This document shows, piece by piece, positions 1 to 6,291 of a DNA stretch of 10,090 bases. Position 1 is the stretch's first letter, and each line of letters starts with the position of its first letter. The notes beneath the pieces were generated by a model. The model was given only the letters and a program-made list of their open reading frames with translations. It was not told the origin of the DNA and ran no database searches. The stretch covers positions 1 through 10,090 of the forward strand of contig JAEDMF010000057.1 in assembly GCA_016303175.1 (NCBI GenBank). Reading direction: 5' to 3'. This DNA is from Bacteroidales bacterium. Its GTDB lineage: Bacteria > Bacteroidota > Bacteroidia > Bacteroidales > UBA932. A program made the position numbers and the translations under genes.

Positions 1-443
1 AGGGCAAAGCGGCCGCCGCGTCCCAAAGGGAGATAAGCCCTGCCGAAAGCTTCGAAAGAAAAAGCATGTTTGAGGTAATAATAGTCAGTAACATCTATGG
101 ACGTGCCAGCGACGGACAAAGATGCATTCTCAATATTGAGAAAGTTGCGCGAATAGCCCAGACGCAGGCCTGCCGCAAGATTTCTGCCGAAAGCATAGGT
201 GAGGCAGGGTGCGATGTTACACTTATACCCGTGGGTGTCTATACCCTCTATTATAAGGAATTTATAGTCGCTATTGTTGTGCATGGACCAATTGAAGGAA
301 CCGCCCAAAGTCCATTTGCCCCTCTCCATAAAGGTGGGGGATTTCTTTCCCAGAGAAGCTATGCCCCTGTCGGACTTGTCGGCAAAGACAGGCATGGCAA
401 TGAACAGGCAGAGCACTGACAATATGACTTGCCTTTTATTCAT
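1..443 (-). CDS. Outer-membrane beta-barrel protein, N-terminal part (runs off the window)
   Basis: The reading frame starts at an ATG at 443 and stays open to base 1, giving 147 full codons and two bases of the next; the C-terminus lies outside the window. The first 21 residues (MNKRQVILSVLCLFIAMPVFA) form a classical Sec signal peptide with an AxA-like cleavage site before DKSDRG and no lipobox Cys. The mature part has alternating aromatic and small residues with Gly turns (KWTLGGSFNWSMHNN, LAAGLRLGYSRNF, YYYLKHAF, then AFGRAYLPLGRGGRFAL), as in small porin-like barrels of Bacteroidetes. The start overlaps the stop of the upstream PCMD lipoprotein gene by 8 bp, so it is the last visible gene of that unit. 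The role is unknown; it could be a channel or anchor for the lipoproteins. I am fairly sure of a beta-barrel, not of any specific family. Confidence 0.8.
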   Translation of the reverse strand, partial: MNKRQVILSVLCLFIAMPVFADKSDRGIASLGKKSPTFMERGKWTLGGSFNWSMHNNSDYKFLIIEGIDTHGYKCNIAPCLTYAFGRNLAAGLRLGYSRNFLNIENASLSVAGTSIDVTDYYYLKHAFSFEAFGRAYLPLGRGGRFA

Positions 444-2280
444 ATATAAGTTCTATGTTATCAATATAGAGTCTGCTGGAATAACTTCCGGCAAAGTTGT
501 CTCCGTACTTGCTGGCCGCGGCGGCGAACACCACAAAGGAAGGATATTCAGTTTCCGAGTAATACTCAATGGGCACGGTAACCTGCTTCCAAGGGCCCAG
601 ATTGCCGTCTCCCCTCTCCTCAATCTGGCAATAGGCCACGGTCTCGGGCAAATCCGGATACTCGTACAAGGTGCTTGCGTCGGTGGTATTGACCTGCACG
701 GGGCAAGTGGCAGAGCCTTTGTACTTGGATGCGGGCCAGTTGCCGAAGGCCAATTTTATATAGAAAAGATCATACTCTCCCGTTGAAATATAGTCGCAGC
801 CTTTGTCCACCACGCCACCGACATATCTGTACCACAAGCGTAGGGCTGTGGGACGGGAGCCGTTCCAAGGACGTCCGAAGTTAACTATGCCTCCTTTGGT
901 GCCGACGGTCTTATAGTATTCCCCGGTGAAAATATTGCCTGCGGCAAGTTTGACCACTGCATTTATGGTCTGGAGCCTGGCACATTTTGTGGAACCAGTA
1001 CCCTCGGGGACATCGGTGTCGGAGTAGCAGATGGCTTTATCGGGCCCCAACATACCCGCAGAAGCAGTGCTGCCGCTGTCCCAAAACTTGGTCTGAAGCT
1101 CCACATCGGAAGAAGAAGGATCATAGAAGGAGGTCCAATCTGCGCTTTCGGCATTGCTGGTCACCTCGAAGCCGGCATTGGGGAACTGTTTGTCAAGTTC
1201 GGTGGTGAACTTTATGGGGTCGCCAGTCTCAACGCCACCGACGAGCAGCTTGCATTCATACTCTGTAGCCCCTTTCAAGCCCTTGACAAGAGCTTTGTAA
1301 TCCCCTTCGGCAACCCTTTCCATAGGGCACTCGAGCCAGTTTGACCCGTCTGCGCTATATGCAAGTTTAACAATAGAGGGGTCAGTGAATTCGGACTCAT
1401 CCACAGACGCGTGCACGGTGGCGTGACCCGCCCACACCTCAGTCTTTGTAACAGGCAGCAGGCCCGTGGAAACGGGATCGAATATAATGATGTCATCAAA
1501 CTCTTCAACGTCAGTGACCACGCTGAGGTCGAAACCGAGAAAACCGTCCTTATTTGTATATTTGGGGGTCATTACATAAGACTTGCCCTTTTCTATATCA
1601 TCTATACGGCCGCTGCGGACTATGGAAGAACCATCGGCCTTTTTCTTGCCGCTGAACTCCCAAAACAGGCTTGACTCATCTGAAGCAGGCAGGAAATAAC
1701 CCTCGCGCCCATTTTCTGAGGCAGTGTAAATCAAGCACTTGGAGGCATCGGCAAGGTCGCATCCCACGGTAAAACTGTAGCCCTCCTCCAGAAAGGTATC
1801 CACACTAGCGTCGAAATTCACCACGCTCACAACGTTGCATATCCCTGCTGTGAGTTCTATAGACAATTCACAGCCGGGAGTAATCTCGAAAGGCTTGGAC
1901 CCTTTGTAACTCTTGAGGTTCCACGATGCCCTGTTTGGCGCCTCCTTGACAATCTCTCCCGCCTCAACATCCATCCTGTAATTTCCTTCAGCCAGCATTA
2001 TTTCCGAAGGAAGTTCCTTGTAGAGATAACGCCTTATGAGACCTGTAAAGTCTCCGTTGTATATCTTCACCACACTACCGTCCAAAAGAAGGTCGGAATT
2101 CACTCCGGCGGAACTTGCCATAGCCACCCTTGTACGCAGACAACCCTGACGTCCGGACTGGGCCCCCTTCTCAAGGTCGCGGGAGCAGGAAGAAGCCCCA
2201 TTCAGAGCAAGCAGGAAGGCTGCCGCACAGACAAAAGAGGCAGCATAAGAGCTGAAATGGTTGAACATCCTCCTTTTCAT
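436..2280 (-). CDS. Surface lipoprotein with DUF4493, FN3-like and PCMD domains
   Basis: This is a 614-residue lipoprotein of unknown function. The start at 2280 is chosen because it makes an ATGA overlap with the preceding stop and gives a proper signal (MKRRMF..., hydrophobic stretch, ASSC with lipid Cys 32). A start at 2316 would add 12 basic residues and overlap the upstream gene by 40 bp. Domains in order: DUF4493-like beta-sandwich at about 48-238 (LPSEIMLAEGNYRM, then YKGSKPFEI), an FN3-like domain at about 269-361 (ATVHASV, LAYSADGSNW, ending KFTTE), and a PCMD domain (putative carbohydrate metabolism domain) at about 365-614. PCMD hallmarks visible are PNAGFE, GSTKCARLQT, AAGNIFTGEY, FGRPWNGSRPTAL, SKYGDNFAGSYSSRLYIDN at the C-terminus. 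The PCMD name implies sugar binding but that role is only predicted for the family. It probably sits on the outer membrane and is co-transcribed with the beta-barrel gene that follows. Confidence 0.9.
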   Translation of the reverse strand: MKRRMFNHFSSYAASFVCAAAFLLALNGASSCSRDLEKGAQSGRQGCLRTRVAMASSAGVNSDLLLDGSVVKIYNGDFTGLIRRYLYKELPSEIMLAEGNYRMDVEAGEIVKEAPNRASWNLKSYKGSKPFEITPGCELSIELTAGICNVVSVVNFDASVDTFLEEGYSFTVGCDLADASKCLIYTASENGREGYFLPASDESSLFWEFSGKKKADGSSIVRSGRIDDIEKGKSYVMTPKYTNKDGFLGFDLSVVTDVEEFDDIIIFDPVSTGLLPVTKTEVWAGHATVHASVDESEFTDPSIVKLAYSADGSNWLECPMERVAEGDYKALVKGLKGATEYECKLLVGGVETGDPIKFTTELDKQFPNAGFEVTSNAESADWTSFYDPSSSDVELQTKFWDSGSTASAGMLGPDKAICYSDTDVPEGTGSTKCARLQTINAVVKLAAGNIFTGEYYKTVGTKGGIVNFGRPWNGSRPTALRLWYRYVGGVVDKGCDYISTGEYDLFYIKLAFGNWPASKYKGSATCPVQVNTTDASTLYEYPDLPETVAYCQIEERGDGNLGPWKQVTVPIEYYSETEYPSFVVFAAAASKYGDNFAGSYSSRLYIDNIELIYE

Positions 2281-3581
2281 TCGACAACGAGCACTACGTT
2301 TATATCTTTGCGGCACCCCTGTTTGTCCATCACCTGCATTACGAAGGTATGATTACCGGGGAAGGCCAGAATAGGGGTTTGAGCGTCACTGAGGTCGAAC
2401 TCAATCTCCTCCTTGTCACGCACTGCATCCCCGTATGGGAAGGGAAGAATGTCAGTGAACACGGATATGGCTCCTGCGGAAGGGTTCACCAGGTCGAGCA
2501 CGGTGCTGCCGTCGTTAATCATTTCCACGGAGGAAACAAAGTTGGGGTTGGTGGAATCAATCATTACGCTGAACTTGGACACCTTACCAGGCACAAGGGC
2601 CTTCATCGTAAGGTGGAAGGGATTTACCGCAGCGGGTACAACAATCGGAGTATCAAGACTGTATTCACAGGTGCTGAGCAGTTGTATGCCACCATCTCCC
2701 TTTGGAGCCTCAGGGTCCGGAGCGAGTATGCTCTCCTGCAGCAAAACGTCGCTGAGCAGCTCCTTATCCTCCACGAAATCATCTATTGAGATTATGAAAT
2801 CCGCATTGCCTTCGTCATTTATCTTATTGACGAATTTGACATGGCGCCAGGTAGTCGCCCTGAGACCCGTATACATCTTAGTCATTTTGACCTTCTTGCC
2901 GTTTACCAAACCGCTGAACACTACCTCCATTGTTGAGGAGCCGTCCTCATTCACGGCAAAATAGCCTTCTGAATTGTCACAGATAGGATTCCCTCCATTA
3001 TAAGCCAAAGGGAAGTCCAGAGCCGAACCGGCAGCAACGGTCAATACCGTTTTGCAGTCGCCGGTAAGCGCGGAAAGGAAGTCATCACTGTACTCTACCG
3101 TAACCTTGCACTGAAGCAGACGGCACACCAGTTCTCCCAGCTCGGTCTGCTGATTTGCCGCTATCGTGAAGCTGTCATAAATGCCATAGACAGGAGCGTT
3201 GCGCGCAGATAAAGGCAGTTCTCCATCCACAGAGCTTATCAGCAGGGAATAATTGCCGGCGAGAAGAGTCAGCCTGCCTCCAAGTTTTACGAAAGAAGCC
3301 CAATCGGAGCTGTAAACCACAGCCTCGTCGCGGTCCTTGATGGTGATGGTGTAGGCGTCCAGCGCAGCTGATGCGGCTCCCGGAGCCTCGGCAGAAGAGC
3401 CTGCGGCGGCACCCGAAGCTTCGGCGGAAGCCTTGGTCTGCACGTCCACGGAAATTCCTGAAATTACAAGTTCACCTCTCTGGGCATTGCTGTAAGGTTG
3501 CTGTTTCTCGTTGCAGGAGCACAGGAGCGCCAATACAAGAACAAGCAGCGATATTATATTCGGGTGTTTCATAACTCTCAT
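2277..3581 (-). CDS. DUF4493-family lipoprotein with Ala/Ser-rich linker
   Basis: This 434-residue protein has a lipoprotein signal: a hydrophobic stretch at residues 9-20, then LLCSC with the likely lipid Cys at 23. The start at 3581 is followed by another ATG at 3572 (MKHPN...), which is an equally plausible start and would give 431 residues. A DUF4493-like region covers about 35-275 (LLAGNYSLLISS, APVYGIYDSFTIAA, LLQCKVTVEYSDDF). It is interrupted near its start by a low-complexity segment at 51-73 made almost only of Ala, Ser, Gly, Glu and Pro. The C-terminal 140 residues look like an Ig-like beta-sandwich with GNHTFVMQVMD near the end. The gene lies 22 bp after the shorter DUF4493 gene and its TGA overlaps the ATG of the next, so the three are coupled. 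Function is unknown; surface or inner-leaflet outer-membrane location is inferred from the signal. Confidence 0.88.
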   Translation of the reverse strand: MRVMKHPNIISLLVLVLALLCSCNEKQQPYSNAQRGELVISGISVDVQTKASAEASGAAAGSSAEAPGAASAALDAYTITIKDRDEAVVYSSDWASFVKLGGRLTLLAGNYSLLISSVDGELPLSARNAPVYGIYDSFTIAANQQTELGELVCRLLQCKVTVEYSDDFLSALTGDCKTVLTVAAGSALDFPLAYNGGNPICDNSEGYFAVNEDGSSTMEVVFSGLVNGKKVKMTKMYTGLRATTWRHVKFVNKINDEGNADFIISIDDFVEDKELLSDVLLQESILAPDPEAPKGDGGIQLLSTCEYSLDTPIVVPAAVNPFHLTMKALVPGKVSKFSVMIDSTNPNFVSSVEMINDGSTVLDLVNPSAGAISVFTDILPFPYGDAVRDKEEIEFDLSDAQTPILAFPGNHTFVMQVMDKQGCRKDINVVLVVE

Positions 3582-3603
3582 AAGATTTTCAGGTTTGATG
3601 CCA

Positions 3604-4350
3604 TCAATTCAACTCTATCTCGCCAACGACGACCTCTTCAAGACTGTCGTCAAAGCTTATTGCAAGTGTCGCCACACTGCCGCTGCGGGACGCATCGAAG
3701 CGCAGGAGATAGCAGGTGGCCGGTTTGAGGTCTTCATATACCGTCGGGCCGAAAGTTGCTGTAACTCCGTTCTGGCCGACTATAGTACCCGTGAGAGTGA
3801 ATTTGAATGCATCTATGAAGATGGGCTCAGAGACCGTTTCTGTTAAATTGAAGATATTCTGCGAGCCTGTGGATATTGTGAAATTCCACGCAGAAAAACA
3901 TTTCTTGAATGCATCGGTAAATTCATATCTGAGTACGCAGTTTGCCAGCGCCACTGTAACCGTTTCACTCTGCAGAGGGGTGTCGCTTTTGAGGACAAAA
4001 GAATGCACTCCCCGGAAATACGGCTTGCCGGGGCCCTCGCCCGCGTCTTGCCCATAACTGGCCTCAACGCTGTAGGGACCGCACAACAGAGCATTTAATG
4101 TATTCCACTGCTCGAGTTTTCCCTTCCACACCTCTCTGTTGTCACCATTCCACAGGGTCAGGATAAAATCCTCCGGAGCGGGCAGAGGCACCCACTGCGA
4201 CACGTTGCTTTTTACAGCATCGGCAAGAGCGTCGCAGGTACTTACGTTCAAACTTAGACAAGTGCGAGCCTCTTCACCCTTGCGGGAACAAGACACCAGC
4301 CCCAGTGTAAGCAGAACGGCCAATGTATATTTCAAATTTGCCATTGTCAT
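3604..4350 (-). CDS. Short DUF4493-family lipoprotein
   Basis: This 248-residue lipoprotein has a signal peptide ending LVSC (lipid Cys 21), followed by SRKGEE. The start at 4350 is preferred because its ATGA overlaps the stop of the previous gene; an ATG two codons on (4344) is possible. The body matches the DUF4493 pattern of its two downstream neighbours: a beta-strand set FILTLWNG, then LLCGPYSVEASYG, YFRGVHSFVL, and VTVALANCVLRYEFTDAFKKCF. It has no FN3 or PCMD extension, so it looks like the single-domain member of a tandem family. It has no recognisable enzyme motif. A binding or scaffold role on the outer membrane is an inference from its neighbours and its signal. Confidence 0.87.
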   Translation of the reverse strand: MTMANLKYTLAVLLTLGLVSCSRKGEEARTCLSLNVSTCDALADAVKSNVSQWVPLPAPEDFILTLWNGDNREVWKGKLEQWNTLNALLCGPYSVEASYGQDAGEGPGKPYFRGVHSFVLKSDTPLQSETVTVALANCVLRYEFTDAFKKCFSAWNFTISTGSQNIFNLTETVSEPIFIDAFKFTLTGTIVGQNGVTATFGPTVYEDLKPATCYLLRFDASRSGSVATLAISFDDSLEEVVVGEIELN

Positions 4351-6134
4351 TGCTTAACCCTCACCTTAACGTTATCTATATAGAACCAATTGGTGGTATT
4401 TCCGAGTTTACCCTGTTTTTCCGGCACTGTACGCCAGGATATGCGTATGTCAGAGCCTGCTTCTACAGAACTCAACACGAAGTTTGCCTTGCGCGGCGTA
4501 CTCCAGTCGCTGTCCTTGTCGTTGGAAGTGATGAAGTTGACGGCAGTTTCATAAACTCCGCTCTCATCATCGCTGGAATAATTCTGATTGGAGTTGACAT
4601 AGCCGACATAGGTGGTCGAACCGAAATCACAACTGAAACTGTATTTGTTGTTCACCCCGTAATCGAAACTCAATTCAAGGTCCACAGGAGCTTTGATGAC
4701 AGCCAAAGGAGCCGAATCAACCCGGGCAGCATAATTGCTGTTCACTACGCCGGAACCTTCGCGTCTTGCCGCAAGCCTGATGCATCCTCCGGCGGTGGCA
4801 CCCATACGCGCTCCACTCCAGCCGTCCAGGAAAGCCACGGCCGCCTTGTCACCTGCTATTGAACCTCCGGAATAGGCATCGTTGGATGAAATGTCCGTCA
4901 CCTGTGAGAAATCCTCATTGAGCAGATAAGGAGCGTCAAGAGCAATCTCGGCATTGTGGAGGCCTTCAAGCGAAGGCAGAGTAACATTCTGCACAAGCAT
5001 TATGTGATCAGTATCATACACCACCGAAAGAGTCTTGCCCGCAAAGGCAAGGAAGGGCTCGGGATCGGAGAAGATGATAGTCTGCACATCCTCCGGTGTC
5101 AAGCCCGAGGCATTCTCCAGAGTAAGCAGAGAAGCGCCGTTGTCGCCCCATACGCAACCTGTCGGAGCATAAATGGAAAGCTTGCGCACGGGTTCACCTA
5201 TATTGTTGGAATTCAGACTTATGCGGAAGTTGTAGTTAGCTTCGACGGAAGCCACCCTAAGGGCCACCGGAGTACTGTGGCCGGCCTTGAAACTTCGGCC
5301 GACAAGGGGTATGGGGTCCAGAGTTGCACTGTAATTGGCACTGTACAACTTAACACATAGCATATCGTACTGCGTAAAATCCGCCGGCAGTACAGCCGCG
5401 CACAAATAATTGCGTTCCTGCGCCGAGGCGGAGGGAGTCAGAGCCTCTGCCGGTTCCAGAATCACCGAGCCTGCTTCGGGTGTGCAGACCGGGGCTGCAT
5501 CGGGGGCCGAGAGGTCCACCTCAATGCTGCCGGCACCGCTCCTGTCTATGGTGAAGGCCATTCTGCTCACGGGTTCGCCGTTAAGACCGTTGCTGCCTTC
5601 TGGCAAATAGAACTTTAGCATATGCACAAGATGGTGCATATTGAGGTTCAGCCTAGTCATTCCCCCGGAGCCGTTGAGGGTGCCCAACTGATGACCGGTC
5701 TCCATAGAGGAGAGCATAATGTCGGCACCGGAGCCGAGCCTTCCGTCCTGACGGGAAGGGAGTTCGAAACGAGCCACACTGCCGCTGAGCGAGGATGGAG
5801 ACGGGCAGGAAGCAATGTAATTATAGAGGCCCGGAGCCATCTCCTCCGGAAGATTAGAGGTGAATACAGCCCTTGTACCATCCAGGCCATAGACCACGAA
5901 TTTCTGGTTGGTCAATACTGCATTGCCCTGCAGGTCGCTTGCCCAGAGGGACAGGACATCATCGGCCGCCCAGCTCACGCGAGAGGCATCAGGAGAAAGA
6001 ATCGTTTTGGTGACGGCATCTGTCGCAAAACACACGCTGTGCACGCCGGGCTCAGCGAGTTTGTCATCCTTGTGGCAGGATGCGAGGCATAACAGTGCCG
6101 CAACGAAAAGAATATGAGTTGGTTGAGGTTTCAT
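4347..6134 (-). CDS. Surface lipoprotein: fimbrillin-like N-terminus and jelly-roll C-terminus
   Basis: This 595-residue protein is the first gene of the lipoprotein cluster. The signal peptide ends CLASC, lipid Cys 20, and the next residues HKDD fit the K-(D/E)2 lipoprotein export signal known from Bacteroidetes, which sends lipoproteins to the cell surface. Residues about 32-295 resemble fimbrillin-like (Mfa/FimA-type) proteins: VCFATDAVTKTIL, VSWAADDVLSLWAS, PGLYNYIASCPS, LPSRQDG, MHHLVHMLKFYLPEG, AAVLPADFT. Residues about 300-400 are unassigned. Residues about 403-595 look like a jelly-roll carbohydrate-binding-type domain: LNEDFS, FLDGWSGARMGATAGGCIRLA, LELSFDYG, and a WFYIDNVKVRVK end. 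It lies 157 bp after the TBDR, and its TGA overlaps the next ATG. A polymerising pilin role is doubtful because of the large C-terminal domain; a surface adhesin or ligand-binding protein is more likely. Confidence 0.88.
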   Translation of the reverse strand: MKPQPTHILFVAALLCLASCHKDDKLAEPGVHSVCFATDAVTKTILSPDASRVSWAADDVLSLWASDLQGNAVLTNQKFVVYGLDGTRAVFTSNLPEEMAPGLYNYIASCPSPSSLSGSVARFELPSRQDGRLGSGADIMLSSMETGHQLGTLNGSGGMTRLNLNMHHLVHMLKFYLPEGSNGLNGEPVSRMAFTIDRSGAGSIEVDLSAPDAAPVCTPEAGSVILEPAEALTPSASAQERNYLCAAVLPADFTQYDMLCVKLYSANYSATLDPIPLVGRSFKAGHSTPVALRVASVEANYNFRISLNSNNIGEPVRKLSIYAPTGCVWGDNGASLLTLENASGLTPEDVQTIIFSDPEPFLAFAGKTLSVVYDTDHIMLVQNVTLPSLEGLHNAEIALDAPYLLNEDFSQVTDISSNDAYSGGSIAGDKAAVAFLDGWSGARMGATAGGCIRLAARREGSGVVNSNYAARVDSAPLAVIKAPVDLELSFDYGVNNKYSFSCDFGSTTYVGYVNSNQNYSSDDESGVYETAVNFITSNDKDSDWSTPRKANFVLSSVEAGSDIRISWRTVPEKQGKLGNTTNWFYIDNVKVRVKQ

Positions 6135-6151
6135 TTTCGCTGTAGCAACTG

Positions 6152-6159
6152 CAAATATA
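6152..6159 (-). promoter_or_regulatory. Possible internal promoter -7 box for the lipoprotein genes
   Basis: The minus strand reads TATATTTG, a full match to the Bacteroidetes -7 consensus TAnnTTTG, 17 bp before the ATG of the fimbrillin-like gene. No TTG lies at the usual distance of about 20 nt upstream; the nearest is 14 nt away. It would be either a weak or an activator-dependent promoter, or chance in AT-rich DNA. Confidence 0.35.
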
Positions 6160-6181
6160 GGCGTTTTTTTTCACAACGCCT
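6159..6181 (-). repeat. 7-bp inverted repeat touching the -7-like box
   Basis: AGGCGTT and AACGCCT form a perfect 7-bp inverted repeat with a 9-nt spacer that is mostly A on the minus strand. The arm nearest the gene shares its last base with the -7-like box at 6152-6159. It could be an operator for the lipoprotein cluster or a weak hairpin in readthrough RNA. Chance is possible. Confidence 0.4.
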
Positions 6182-6206
6182 GCATTATGGAGCCAAAAAC
6201 AATCAA

Positions 6207-6248
6207 CAGGAAGTTGTTTTGAGGCATTTACCCCAATACAACTTCCTG
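6207..6248 (-). terminator. Strong intercistronic hairpin after the TBDR gene
   Basis: Arms CAGGAAGTTGT and ACAACTTCCTG (11 bp, perfect) enclose a second stem, UUGGGG with CCUCAA, separated by a single A/A mismatch and closed by a 6-nt loop UAAAUG. That gives 17 pairs. One inner pair is G-U on the minus-strand RNA but A/C on the plus-strand RNA, so it folds better in the direction of the operon. It is followed by UUGAUUGUUUUU, so the U-run starts only seven bases after the stem. It begins 43 bp past the TBDR stop. It may be a partial terminator, or a stop to 3'-exonucleases that sets the ratio of receptor to lipoprotein messages. I call it terminator-like, not a proven terminator. Confidence 0.6.
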
Positions 6249-6291
6249 AAGCGAAGGTACTCAGACTCTAAAGCACCGAATCTTAATGACG

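Noticed and set aside
1..70. Possible frameshift near the window edge in the beta-barrel gene
   Set aside because: On rereading the bases the frame continues without a break into AFGRAYLPLGRGGRFAL, the expected barrel-strand pattern.
2278..2316. Upstream ATG at 2316 as start of the PCMD lipoprotein
   Set aside because: It would add a basic 12-residue extension before the signal peptide and overlap the previous gene by 40 bp; the ATG at 2280 gives a normal lipoprotein signal and an ATGA junction.
436..6117. Long plus-strand open frames opposite the lipoprotein genes
   Set aside because: They are shadows of the GC-rich minus-strand genes: their products have no signal peptides or recognisable motifs, and the minus frames have clear lipoproteins and domains.
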